A stretch of DNA of 64,000 nt from Grimontia indica (GTDB taxonomy: Bacteria > Pseudomonadota > Gammaproteobacteria > Enterobacterales > Vibrionaceae), in the NCBI RefSeq assembly GCF_000333895.2, contig NZ_ANFM02000032.1, forward strand, positions 92,623 through 156,622. The letters are read 5' to 3'. Made by a program: the position numbers and the translations under genes. Shown one piece after another: positions 37,171 through 45,912 of this stretch (the stretch's first letter is position 1; each line of letters starts with the position of its first letter). A model generated the notes under the pieces. That model saw nothing but the letters and a program-made list of their open reading frames with translations, was not told the origin of the DNA and made no database searches.

Positions 37171-37512
37171 TTATACACTGAAAGAGGCGCCACAACCACA
37201 GGTAGTGGTTGCGTTTGGGTTATTTACGAAGAAACGTGAACCTTCTAACCCTTCTGTGTAATCGACGACGCCGCCGATCAAATATTGCAGGCTCATTGGG
37301 TCAACCACCAAGGTGACACCACTTCTTTCGATGGTCATATCACCATCATTAACGTTTTCATCAAACGTGAAGCCATACTGGAACCCACTACAGCCGCCAC
37401 CAGTGATATACACGCGCAGTTTCAGATTCGGGTTTTCCTCTTCCTGAATCAGCGTTTTTACCTTGTTCGCTGCGGTTTCTGAAAACTGCAGTGGCAAAGC
37501 GGCATCACTCAT
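37171..37512 (-). CDS. erpA: Iron-sulfur cluster insertion protein ErpA
   Basis: The 113-residue A-type carrier has the three cluster cysteines Cys41 ([10 protein letters not shown]), Cys105 and Cys107 ([11 protein letters not shown]). ErpA delivers iron-sulfur clusters to essential targets such as the isoprenoid enzymes IspG and IspH. GAGGTAAT precedes the ATG. It is a single-gene unit with its own terminator, and its promoter carries an IscR type-1 site. hemL is divergent. Confidence 0.95.
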   Translation of the reverse strand: MSDAALPLQFSETAANKVKTLIQEEENPNLKLRVYITGGGCSGFQYGFTFDENVNDGDMTIERSGVTLVVDPMSLQYLIGGVVDYTEGLEGSRFFVNNPNATTTCGCGASFSV

Positions 37513-37547
37513 TATTACCTCACATTAATTCTTTATAATTTGACCGC

Positions 37548-37576
37548 ATTATCTAATACCTGACTAATTCGTTCAA
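37548..37576 (-). promoter_or_regulatory. erpA promoter
   Basis: On the minus strand TTGAAC (plus 37571-37576) and GATAAT (plus 37548-37553) are spaced 17 bp apart, about 36 bp upstream of the erpA ATG. The IscR site overlaps the -35 and spacer. Confidence 0.65.
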
Positions 37577-37580
37577 GTAT
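37556..37580. promoter_or_regulatory. IscR type-1 binding site
   Basis: The 25 bp beginning ATACCTGACTAATTC and ending GTTCAAGTAT match the E. coli type-1 IscR consensus (ATASYYGACTRWWW then YAGTCRRSTAT) at 23 of 25 positions. It overlaps the erpA -35 element. IscR carrying its 2Fe-2S cluster represses type-1 promoters, so erpA should rise when clusters are scarce. E. coli erpA is also an IscR target. Confidence 0.7.
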
Positions 37581-37729
37581 TGCTCATCACGCAGAAACTT
37601 ATCCGCAATATACACCATGTTTAAGCCGGATGTGATGCTTACCTCATCATCCATCTCGCACCCTTTAAACGTATCCCGTACAATACGCACCGACAGAAAA
37701 TTTTCGATCAAAAGGCCCAGGAAAGAAGC

Positions 37730-39019
37730 ATGACAAAATCAGCCGAGCTATTTCAGCAAGCCCGCAAAACCATCCCTGGCGGTGTGAACTCTCCCGTTCG
37801 CGCTTTCGCAGGTGTAGGCGGCGATCCTATTTTTATCGAACGTGCTGATGGCGCGTACATTTATGACGCAGACGGAAAAGCCTACATCGACTACGTTGGT
37901 TCTTGGGGTCCTATGATCCTGGGTCACAACCACCCAAGCATTCGTGATGCCGTGATCACCGCAGCGCAAAATGGCCTGAGCTTCGGCGCGCCAACTGCCC
38001 GCGAAATCACGCTGGCTGAGCTGGTTAGCAAGCTGGTTCCATCAATGGAAATGGTTCGCATGGTGAGCTCTGGTACCGAAGCGACTATGAGTGCAATCCG
38101 TCTGGCACGTGGTTTTACCCGCCGCGACAAATTCATTAAGTTTGAAGGCTGCTACCACGGCCATGCAGACTGCCTGCTGGTGAAGGCGGGTTCCGGTGCA
38201 CTGACACTGGGTGAGCCTACCTCTCCGGGCGTGCCAGCAGATTTCGCTAAACACACTCTGACTTGTACCTTCAACGACCTGGACTCAGTGCGAGCAGCTT
38301 TCGAGCAATACCCAGAAGAGATTTCGTGCATTATCGTTGAACCTGTGGCCGGCAACATGAACTGTATTCCACCACAGGAAGGCTTCCTGGAAGGGCTTCG
38401 AGCACTGTGTGACGAATTCGGCGCACTGTTGATTTTCGATGAAGTAATGACAGGTTTCCGTGTTGCTTTGGGCGGCGCGCAGGCGCATTACAACATCAAA
38501 CCGGATCTGACGACTCTGGGTAAAGTTATCGGTGGCGGTATGCCAGTAGGTGCATTCGGAGGCCGTCGTGACGTGATGGAATACATTGCACCAACAGGTC
38601 CTGTTTATCAGGCGGGTACGCTTTCCGGTAACCCAGTCGCCATGGCAGCCGGTGAAGCGGCGCTGACCGAGTTGTCAAAAGAAGGCAATGAAGCGCATCT
38701 TGCAGAGCTGACCAAGCGTTTGGCTGAAGGTTTCAAAACCGCGGCTGATAAACACGGCGTTGCTCTGGCGGTAAACCAAGTTGGCGGTATGTTCGGCTTC
38801 TTCTTTACCAACAAAGACACCATCAGCTGTTTTGCTGACGTTCAACAATGTGATATTGAGAAATTCAAACGCTTCTTCCATCTAATGCTCGAAGAAGGCG
38901 TGTATTTAGCGCCATCTGCATTTGAAGCAAGCTTCACCTCTCTGGCACATTGCGAGAAAGAGCTAGAAGCGACATTAGCAGCCGCTGACCGCGCTTTTGC
39001 AAAACTGGCAGCAGAGTAA
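37730..39019 (+). CDS. hemL: Glutamate-1-semialdehyde 2,1-aminomutase
   Basis: The 429-residue class III aminotransferase has the PLP lysine Lys265 in [17 protein letters not shown] and the family start [26 protein letters not shown]. It makes 5-aminolevulinate from glutamate-1-semialdehyde in the C5 pathway of haem synthesis. AGGAAAG precedes the ATG. It is a single gene closed by a terminator, divergent from erpA. Confidence 0.97.
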   Translation: MTKSAELFQQARKTIPGGVNSPVRAFAGVGGDPIFIERADGAYIYDADGKAYIDYVGSWGPMILGHNHPSIRDAVITAAQNGLSFGAPTAREITLAELVSKLVPSMEMVRMVSSGTEATMSAIRLARGFTRRDKFIKFEGCYHGHADCLLVKAGSGALTLGEPTSPGVPADFAKHTLTCTFNDLDSVRAAFEQYPEEISCIIVEPVAGNMNCIPPQEGFLEGLRALCDEFGALLIFDEVMTGFRVALGGAQAHYNIKPDLTTLGKVIGGGMPVGAFGGRRDVMEYIAPTGPVYQAGTLSGNPVAMAAGEAALTELSKEGNEAHLAELTKRLAEGFKTAADKHGVALAVNQVGGMFGFFFTNKDTISCFADVQQCDIEKFKRFFHLMLEEGVYLAPSAFEASFTSLAHCEKELEATLAAADRAFAKLAAE

Positions 39020-39034
39020 ACGCTGTCAGGATGA

Positions 39035-39062
39035 TAAAACGGAGCTTAGGCTCCGTTTTTTA
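39035..39062. terminator. hemL terminator
   Basis: ACGGAGC (39039-39045) and GCTCCGT (39050-39056) pair around TTAG with T6 after. The A4 on the left lets it also serve the small convergent gene at 39060. Confidence 0.88.
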
Positions 39063-39170
39063 TTGCCAGTTGATCACGACAAGTACCACAAGGGCGACAA
39101 CACAAAGTAACGGCAGACTCAGTTTGCGTCGTTTTTTGGACTCGCAGTTGCCTTCGCAACACGCCATCAT
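39060..39170 (-). CDS. Small Cys-rich single-pass membrane peptide, 36 residues (unknown)
   Basis: The minus-strand ORF from ATG at 39170 (or the second ATG at 39167) to TAA encodes MMACCEGNCESKKRRK followed by a hydrophobic helix (LSLPLLCVVALVVLVVI) and NWQ. An AAAGGA ribosome site lies about 6 bp upstream. The layout (three clustered cysteines, a basic stretch, one membrane helix) is coherent: the Cys-rich head would face the cytoplasm by the positive-inside rule. It uses the reverse side of the hemL terminator. I do not recognise a named family. Confidence 0.55.
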   Translation of the reverse strand: MMACCEGNCESKKRRKLSLPLLCVVALVVLVVINWQ

Positions 39171-39264
39171 TTTTGTCCTTTCTCGTTGAATTATCACAAC
39201 GTATCATAGCTTCCTTACAACACTCTTCTCCACAATTGATGGAGAGAAACTAAGGAGCCATGCT

Positions 39265-40347
39265 GTGGCGTCATTCAAGGCCGAACCAAGACACTGGACA
39301 TTGATAGGTGCACTGCTTCTCGCAGCGTATGCCTGTTACATGCTCATCGCCCCTTACATGGGGTCTATTGTGCTGGCATTTATTGTCTCCCTGCTTTTCT
39401 TTCCTCTGCACGAGAAAATCGAAAACAGGCTGCCATCCCACCCAAACGTTGCTGCCGCGCTTTCCTGCACGTTATTGACCGTGATGATTATCATCCCCCT
39501 GATTTTTGTCGCCGCCGCCATATTGAGTCAGGGCGTGACCTTCTTTACCGGTGCCTACGAGTGGCTTACGCAAGGAGGCGCAAAAGAAATTCTGGCAGCG
39601 CCTTTGGTCAAATCCGGCCTGGCTTTAGTCGATAAATGGTTACCTACCGACTCCATCAACCCTCAGGAGTTGGTTGCCAAAGCCGCTTCGACACTGTCAG
39701 CAATGAGCTCCCAAATGCTGGGCATGAGTTCAAAAATCCTGGGTGATGTGACAGGCGTATTCGTGAACTTCCTCTTGATGCTATTCGTGCTGTTCTTCCT
39801 GCTCCGCGATCACGACAAGATCATCAACATGCTGCGTCACGTCAGCCCCCTTTCCCGCAGTCAGGAAGATACTTTGTTGGATGAAGCAGAGAAAGTGGCC
39901 AAGTCAGCAGTGCTAGGTTCTTTCCTCACCGCACTCGCTCAAGGCATCGTGGGTGGTTTCGCGATGTGGCTTGCCGGGTTTGCGGGTCTTTTCTGGGGCA
40001 CAATGATGGCCTTTGCCTCGTTTATTCCGGTTGTTGGAACCGCACTTATCTGGCTACCAGCCGCCGCTTACCTGCTATTGATTGGACAATGGGAATGGGC
40101 TGCCTTCCTCGCAGGTTGGGGCGTTATCGTGGTGGGCTCGGTTGATAACATCCTTCGTCCTCTGCTGATGCAAGGAAACTCAGGGATGAATACCCTGCTG
40201 ATTTTCTTCTCACTGATTGGTGGTCTGCATGTGTATGGCCTGATGGGATTGATTTATGGCCCCATCATTTTCTCGCTCACACTGGTACTGTTCCGAATGT
40301 ACGAAACAGAATTCCACAGCTTCCTTGAGAAGCAAGATAACTGCTGA
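39265..40347 (+). CDS. AI-2E/PerM-family membrane permease (YdiK-like)
   Basis: The 360-residue protein has about seven to eight membrane helices, with family blocks IAPYMGSIVLAFIVSLLFFPLHE near the start and VGSVDNILRPLLMQGNSGMNTLLIFFSLIGGL near the end. Members are permeases of uncertain substrate; some are Na+/H+ antiporters or AI-2 exporters. The start is GTG at 39265 because TAAGGAG lies 7 bp upstream. An ATG at 39260 is out of frame and would not give this protein. Confidence 0.82.
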   Translation: MASFKAEPRHWTLIGALLLAAYACYMLIAPYMGSIVLAFIVSLLFFPLHEKIENRLPSHPNVAAALSCTLLTVMIIIPLIFVAAAILSQGVTFFTGAYEWLTQGGAKEILAAPLVKSGLALVDKWLPTDSINPQELVAKAASTLSAMSSQMLGMSSKILGDVTGVFVNFLLMLFVLFFLLRDHDKIINMLRHVSPLSRSQEDTLLDEAEKVAKSAVLGSFLTALAQGIVGGFAMWLAGFAGLFWGTMMAFASFIPVVGTALIWLPAAAYLLLIGQWEWAAFLAGWGVIVVGSVDNILRPLLMQGNSGMNTLLIFFSLIGGLHVYGLMGLIYGPIIFSLTLVLFRMYETEFHSFLEKQDNC

Positions 40348-40377
40348 TACTAGGATCTGTTGAGCTAAGGAACCTAA

Positions 40378-40424
40378 GGCGCGGCATATTCCCTCACAGG
40401 TGACTTTGTGGGAAAATCCGCGCC
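40378..40424 (+). other. Long hairpin between the permease gene and rsmC
   Basis: GGCGCGG (40378-40384) pairs with CCGCGCC (40418-40424), and inside ATATTCCC-CACA pairs with TGTG-GGAAAAT apart from small mismatches. A moderately T-rich stretch (TCTTTGTTTG) follows. It could terminate the permease transcript or form part of the rsmC leader. Confidence 0.55.
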
Positions 40425-40451
40425 TCTTTGTTTGATAGCCCCGAGGTATCC

Positions 40452-41477
40452 ATGTCCTACACAGCCCCTAGCCAAATTGCAGCTCGCCAGCTCGAGTATT
40501 TCGAAGGCAAACACGTTCTGCTTGCAGGTGAGTTGGAAGATACCTTTGCAACAGAGCTCGAAGGCACTGCTGCAAGCGTCAGCATCTTCACAACCAACCT
40601 TGCTTACGCCAATCAAATGCGTCGTTATCAAAACATTGATGTGCAATTTGGTGAAAGCTATCAAGCCACACCTCAGGTCGATATGGTTCTGCTCTACTGG
40701 CCGAAGGCAAAAGCCGAAGCTGACTTTCTGCTTTCAATGCTCATGGCGGAGCTTGGCACGGGAACAGAGATAGCCGTTGTAGGCGAAAACCGAAGCGGCG
40801 TAAAAAGCATTGAGAAAATGTTTGCGCCCTATGGTCGTGTCACAAAATTTGACTCGGCCCGCCGCTGCAGCTTCTATTGGGGCCAATGTGATAACCAGCC
40901 AGCACCTTTCGTATTGGAAGACTGGTACAAAAGCTATCCACTCAATGTGGGTGAGCAATCACTGACTATCCGCTCTCTTCCTGGTGTATTCAGTCATGGA
41001 GAACTTGATGCAGGAACTCAACTGCTTCTGGATAACTTACCGACACTGAAAGGCAAAGTGCTGGATTTTGGCTGTGGAGCAGGTGTGATAGGTACGGTGA
41101 TTAAGCAACGTTATCCCAACACACAAATCACCATGGTCGACATCAGCGCGCTAGCCGTTGCTTCAGCACGTGAAACCTTGCGTTTTAACAATCTTGACGG
41201 AGAAGTTTTCGCTTCTGATGTTTATAGCGATATTGACGGGCATTTCGACCATATCGTGAGTAATCCTCCGTTTCATGCGGGTCTTAAAACGCATTACGCC
41301 GCCACAGAAACCTTACTCGAACGTGCGCCAGAATACCTAAACCGTGCGGGTGAATTGACGATTGTTGCCAACAGCTTCCTTCGTTATACGCCGTTTATTG
41401 AAAGGGCATTCAGTCATTGCGAGACACCAGCCAAGAGCAACAAGTTCGCGATATACCATGCATCAAAACGCCAGTAA
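40452..41477 (+). CDS. rsmC: 16S rRNA m2G1207 methyltransferase RsmC
   Basis: The 341-residue protein has two tandem methyltransferase folds as in E. coli RsmC. The first, degenerate half contains [13 protein letters not shown] and [16 protein letters not shown]. The active C-terminal half has the SAM loop [12 protein letters not shown] and the catalytic NPPF (ISNPPFH type, SNPPFHAG). It methylates G1207 of 16S rRNA in the 30S subunit. The start at 40452 fits E. coli RsmC and has CGAGG upstream; an earlier in-frame start at 40428 lacks a site. Confidence 0.92.
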   Translation: MSYTAPSQIAARQLEYFEGKHVLLAGELEDTFATELEGTAASVSIFTTNLAYANQMRRYQNIDVQFGESYQATPQVDMVLLYWPKAKAEADFLLSMLMAELGTGTEIAVVGENRSGVKSIEKMFAPYGRVTKFDSARRCSFYWGQCDNQPAPFVLEDWYKSYPLNVGEQSLTIRSLPGVFSHGELDAGTQLLLDNLPTLKGKVLDFGCGAGVIGTVIKQRYPNTQITMVDISALAVASARETLRFNNLDGEVFASDVYSDIDGHFDHIVSNPPFHAGLKTHYAATETLLERAPEYLNRAGELTIVANSFLRYTPFIERAFSHCETPAKSNKFAIYHASKRQ

Positions 41478-41481
41478 CACA

Positions 41482-41508
41482 GGGGGAGCCGAATGGCTCC
41501 CTTTTTGT
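41482..41508 (+). terminator. rsmC terminator
   Basis: GGGAGCC (41484-41490) pairs with GGCTCCC (41495-41501) around GAAT, followed by T5. Confidence 0.87.
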
Positions 41509-41713
41509 TGTTGGGGGTTTCATTTCCCGTCAAAAACGTTAATTTTGCGCACTACCACGGAGTTCATTGATAACTTACTTGCCAATAAAAAATAAGTCCG
41601 TATAAGGGCTGGAGATGGATTAATTTCATATCCGCCTCTTTTAGCTACCGTCAAATTCGACAATATTCGGCTAAGCACGGCGTTTTTTGATTTCCGATTT
41701 CTCAGGCAGAGAC

Positions 41714-44700
41714 ATGCAAAAAAAACAGAAATTCAAGCGACTTCAGCACACGCTGATGTTGGCTTTTCTGGTGCTGAGTATTACGCCTCTCACCCTGCTG
41801 GCTATTTTCTTCCTTGAATCGCACAGCAGCGATCTTGAACAACAAAGCACCACACACCTATCTTTCCTACGTGACAACAAAAAAGAGCAAATCATCAGCT
41901 ACTTTGATGCGCGTCACTCGGAAGTAAAATCTTTTAGCCGCTCAGAACTTGCGACCGCCAGTGGCGGGCGCTTCTACGGTTTAATCGCCGCATTCCAACA
42001 GCTTGGCGATACGGAAGAAATGGCCCGCAACGTTGCCCGGGAGCGCTATGGCGCCGATTCAAATGCCACGCTGCCACCCGGCGCTAACGACAGCAATTTC
42101 ATAGGCAGCGAGCGATATCGCCTGCTGCATAAGCGCTATGACTGGGCCTATAAAGAACACCTGAAGCGTTCTGATTTTTCAGATATTTTACTGGTCGACA
42201 TTCACGGAAACGTGGTTTATTCCGCGTTAAAAGATGACGCTTTTGGCTCAAACCTGCTTTCTGAAAAATGGCGTGAAACCGCAGTAGGTAAAACGTTCTC
42301 TGACATCAGGGAGACGGTCGATAGCCCTCTGACAGACAGTGATAATACGCCGATCGCTTTCACCGACTACACCCAGCAAACCAATGGTGAAATGGTGGCG
42401 TGGTTTGCTGCACCTATCATGCAGCAGGGCTACCTGCACAGCTACGTGTTGTTCAAATTGCCAAACAATGCGCTGGATAAAATGCTCAACTCAACTCCCC
42501 AGGAGAAGGGCTACATCAGCACCCTGTTGGTGGGCAATGATCTTATCCCTCGTAATCTGGTAACGACAGAAAAACTGGCACCAATTAACAGTACCGCGAT
42601 TGAAGCCGCTCTCGCAGGTCTTCGTGATGTCGGTAGTTTCCTGAGTCCAGAGAATCACCGCGTATTGGGTGCCTATGCGCCAGTTGATATTCCGGGTACT
42701 TCCTGGGCTATCGTCCTCGAGTTACCGGAAGAAGAAGCATTCGCCCGCATCTACCAGTTGGAAAAAATCTTCATTGCGGTCATGGTCATTGCCATTTTGT
42801 TAGTGGTGATTGCTTCACACATGCTGTCTAACTCTATCACGGCGCCTTTGCTCAAACTGACCTGGGCCGCTGAGCAAGTTTCAGCGGGCGATCTGGACCA
42901 GAAAATTAACAGCACAGACCGCGAAGATGAAATTGGTAGACTGGCTGTCAGTTTTGCCCGTATGCAGCGCTCAGTGCGCGATAAACTGGCTCTCATCCGC
43001 GAGCAAAATAAAGAGCTCGAACAAAATATTCAGGTCATCAAGCAAAAGAACGAAGAGCTTCAACAAGCTGACCGCATGAAAGATGACTTTCTAGCAACAA
43101 CCTCCCATGAGCTGCGTACACCGCTCCATGGCATGGTGGGGATTGCCGAATCAATACTGGCAGGCGCAGAAGGTCCGCTGCCAGAACGCCAAAAGCATCA
43201 GCTTCAAATGATCATCAACAGTGGCGAACGTCTCTCGAACCTGGTGGATGATTTGCTTGATTACCACAAGATGCGTTACGGCGAACTTGAAATCTCTCCT
43301 CAAGCTGTCGATACCGCCAATGCAGTGAGGCTGGTTATTGAGCTTTCCAGCCATCTGCTGGGCGGAAAGCCGGTGCGTATAATCAACCAGGTGCCTATTG
43401 ACCTTCCGCTGGTTCGTGCCGATGAACAGCGTCTGGAGCAGGTGCTGTATAACCTGATTGGCAATGCCATCAAATACACCGACGAAGGCAAGATCATCAT
43501 CTCTGCCACTGTGCTTGAAGGACAGTTGCGCATTCAGGTGGTAGACACTGGCCAAGGTATCCCGTCGGATCAGCTTGAGTATATTTTCGAGCCTCTTACA
43601 CAAGCGAGCGGCAATGCAGCGCAGTATCGTCAGGGCGCCGGACTTGGTCTTTCCATCAGTCGACAGCTTATCGACATCATGGGCGGCCAACTCTACGTAT
43701 CCAGTCAGCCGATGGTGGGAACCACGTTCAGCTTTACCCTGCCCCTGGCAACCGAGGAAGATAAAGCAAAAACCCGTCTCGCCAACAACGCGCATTTCGC
43801 TGTGCCGCGGGTAGAGCTTGATCAGGCTGATTACACCCAATTACCGGAAAACCCAGACGGTCCTTTGATTCTGGTAGTTGACGATGAGCCAGTAAACTTG
43901 CAGGTTCTAAATAACTTCCTGCGTCTTGAAGGCTACCGTGTAAAAGCAGTGGAAAATGGCCGTCAGGCAATTGAATCCGTTACGATGGAAAAGCCATCGC
44001 TGATGCTGCTTGACGTCATGATGCCAGAATTAAGTGGCTATGAAGTCTGTAGCCATCTTCGGGAGCGTTACAGCCGGGCTGACCTGCCTATCATCATGCT
44101 TTCAGCCTTGGGGCAGGTTCAGGATAAGGTAAAAGGCTTTGATGCTGGAGCCAATGACTACCTGACAAAACCTTTCAACAAGGATGAACTGAGCGCCAGG
44201 ATCCGCGCATACATCAATGCTTCGCTGACTGAACAGGAACGCGAACATAACCGCACCCTGCAAAAAGAAATCCACTTTAGGGAACAGGTAGAAGCAGGTC
44301 TGCGCGAAGTACAAAACAGACTGCTCGGCATGCTCGATAGCGCATCTGAAGGGATTATCTGTGTACAGGAAAGTGGCAAGATCACCTATGCCAACGATGC
44401 GTGTAGTGAAATCTTCCATTTAAGCGCAGAGCAGATTGAACGCCATCAGCTCGATGATTTTCTTGCCATGGCGTTGCCTGAACCGGAATCAAACCGAGGT
44501 CACTACAGCGGCCAGTTCAGGTTTAAAATCGATGGAGACATTGTCGATATTGACACTGACTTAATCACGCTACCGGAATCATCTGGCTTGCAAATGATGC
44601 TTATCCTCAACACGGGTAAGAAAGCGTCATCACACCGTGTGCAATTGTTGGAAAATGCTGTCTCGGCACTGGCAGATTATGCCTATGACGGCGACATGGA

Positions 44701-45091
44701 CAAACTGCAACAACTCAGGGAATTAGGTGGTGAATTCACCCGCATGGCGGACCGTTTTTCTGGCAGCAAGCCGGATAAGGCCGATATCCTGCGCGACACT
44801 CTGGTCAAAGTCATGAGTGCTACCTTGAATTTCTGGCAGAACTCGACAGGAAAAACCAAGTTTGATCTGGCGGAAGAAAGTGGGCTTTGGCGAGTCTATC
44901 TGGATAGGAGCACCCTGCAGACACGAACGCTGGATAAGTACCTCCACGTCGAAACCGTTCCAAAATCGCCGCGTTGGCGTACTGTCATCAGCACCATCGA
45001 TTTTGTTCTTGAACGTTGCCTTGAAGAAAACAAAGAAAGAAGTGAGCTTGAAGTGCTCAGGGAGAGGCTTCAGACGTTGATTTCAAGATAA
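41714..45091 (+). CDS. chiS: ChiS-like membrane regulator of chitin utilisation
   Basis: The 1125-residue protein has a membrane helix (about 15-33), a periplasmic domain (about 34-350), a second helix (about 351-370), HAMP (about 371-425) and a coiled coil. A HisKA domain follows with His465 (TTSHELRTPLHG), then an HATPase (NLIGNAIKY, DTGQGIP, GAGLGLS), a receiver with Asp767 (LMLLDVMMPE) and a C-terminal region from about 975 with no catalytic motif. In V. cholerae ChiS works as a one-component regulator whose cryptic C-terminal domain binds the chb promoter; the periplasmic chitin-binding protein silences it until chitooligosaccharide is bound. Its place directly before cbp supports this. 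The ATG at 41714 is preferred over a TTG at 41687. Confidence 0.9.
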   Translation: MQKKQKFKRLQHTLMLAFLVLSITPLTLLAIFFLESHSSDLEQQSTTHLSFLRDNKKEQIISYFDARHSEVKSFSRSELATASGGRFYGLIAAFQQLGDTEEMARNVARERYGADSNATLPPGANDSNFIGSERYRLLHKRYDWAYKEHLKRSDFSDILLVDIHGNVVYSALKDDAFGSNLLSEKWRETAVGKTFSDIRETVDSPLTDSDNTPIAFTDYTQQTNGEMVAWFAAPIMQQGYLHSYVLFKLPNNALDKMLNSTPQEKGYISTLLVGNDLIPRNLVTTEKLAPINSTAIEAALAGLRDVGSFLSPENHRVLGAYAPVDIPGTSWAIVLELPEEEAFARIYQLEKIFIAVMVIAILLVVIASHMLSNSITAPLLKLTWAAEQVSAGDLDQKINSTDREDEIGRLAVSFARMQRSVRDKLALIREQNKELEQNIQVIKQKNEELQQADRMKDDFLATTSHELRTPLHGMVGIAESILAGAEGPLPERQKHQLQMIINSGERLSNLVDDLLDYHKMRYGELEISPQAVDTANAVRLVIELSSHLLGGKPVRIINQVPIDLPLVRADEQRLEQVLYNLIGNAIKYTDEGKIIISATVLEGQLRIQVVDTGQGIPSDQLEYIFEPLTQASGNAAQYRQGAGLGLSISRQLIDIMGGQLYVSSQPMVGTTFSFTLPLATEEDKAKTRLANNAHFAVPRVELDQADYTQLPENPDGPLILVVDDEPVNLQVLNNFLRLEGYRVKAVENGRQAIESVTMEKPSLMLLDVMMPELSGYEVCSHLRERYSRADLPIIMLSALGQVQDKVKGFDAGANDYLTKPFNKDELSARIRAYINASLTEQEREHNRTLQKEIHFREQVEAGLREVQNRLLGMLDSASEGIICVQESGKITYANDACSEIFHLSAEQIERHQLDDFLAMALPEPESNRGHYSGQFRFKIDGDIVDIDTDLITLPESSGLQMMLILNTGKKASSHRVQLLENAVSALADYAYDGDMDKLQQLRELGGEFTRMADRFSGSKPDKADILRDTLVKVMSATLNFWQNSTGKTKFDLAEESGLWRVYLDRSTLQTRTLDKYLHVETVPKSPRWRTVISTIDFVLERCLEENKERSELEVLRERLQTLISR

Positions 45092-45105
45092 TCCAGTCAT
45101 ACCAA

Positions 45106-45130
45106 TAAGCCCCGCACAGGGGCTTTTTTT
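45106..45130 (+). terminator. chiS terminator
   Basis: AGCCCC (45108-45113) pairs with GGGGCT (45119-45124), followed by T7. Confidence 0.88.
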
Positions 45131-45912
45131 CGACATGAATTACCTCACACTTCATTTCTCAAAAGATAAGCCCAGGCGTGCGCTTGCTCCACTCATGACA
45201 AAATGCATTCCTGCCTTAGTCTTTCTTTCACGCGCTAGATGCTGCTCAGAGTTCTCTTATCTAAACCTTCGCCAGCGCACTTGAATGCCCCTTCCTTAGA
45301 GCGCAGCCAACGCTTGTATATCGCTATGCAGAGCGACAATCAAACTTAATTTTCGACGTAAAACCCACAACTCAACACACCTTGCATAAGGCTATTTTGC
45401 CGTAAAACACACCGTTAAAAGTGTTCTATTTTTAACCTCAAAATAAAAGTGTGAGACTCTTTTTCCGTTTATGAGAAGAGAATCACAACAAAATCGGCCC
45501 CCAAATTTTCAGCAGAAAATTAACAACTCAAACAAACGGAGATCGAGATCACTCAATATTTCAATCTCGTTAATGGCCATATTTAGAGAGCCCCAAGAGG
45601 TTAGCAAACACTAACATCAACTAATATCAACCCCTGAATCTGGATGTTTTTTGACCTTAGTCAAATGTGGTAAAGCCTTGTCAAAACCGTCAATATTGAC
45701 GGTTTTGACAAGAGGTCGGTTTCTTTTAACGTTTTTAACGGGCGACCCAATTGACCAAAAAACAGAACCGGAGTTTCCTTACATTGCACTGAGCCTGCAC
45801 GGCCATGTGGATGACCAAGTTCACTTGAGTGGTTATCCATAGCGGGTTCCGGCCTGACCAAATTGATTACGGTCAGAACCAAGTGGAACAAAGCAACTAG
45901 TAAGGAACAGCT
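45131..45912 (+). promoter_or_regulatory. Control region of the chitobiose operon
   Basis: The roughly 780 bp between chiS and cbp contain no convincing gene. Palindromes cluster in the second half: AATTTTC-AGCA-GAAAATT (45504-45521), TTGAC-CTTA-GTCAA (45651-45664) and the perfect 36-bp palindrome at 45677. A leader hairpin with CTGACC/GGTCAG arms lies between about 45855 and 45878. TTGAC/GTCAA units recur in several of them. ChiS and SlmA bind this promoter in V. cholerae; I cannot assign their sites here. The first half (45131-45450) shows no named feature. Confidence 0.6.
45677..45712. promoter_or_regulatory. Perfect 36-bp palindrome in the chitobiose promoter
   Basis: CTTGTCAAAACCGTCAAT (45677-45694) is followed immediately by its exact reverse complement (45695-45712). 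The right arm contains TTGACA (45705-45710), a consensus -35 hexamer, so a bound protein would cover the promoter. It lies 201 bp upstream of the cbp start. No U tract follows, so it is not a terminator. Confidence 0.7.

Noticed and set aside
45450..45462. SlmA site (GTGAG-type) in the chitobiose promoter
   Set aside because: GTGAGACTC lacks the central bases of the 12-bp palindrome, so it matches only partly.
45651..45842. 63-codon ORF in the chitobiose promoter region
   Set aside because: It starts at TTG with no ribosome site, runs straight through the 36-bp palindrome and has no recognisable features.
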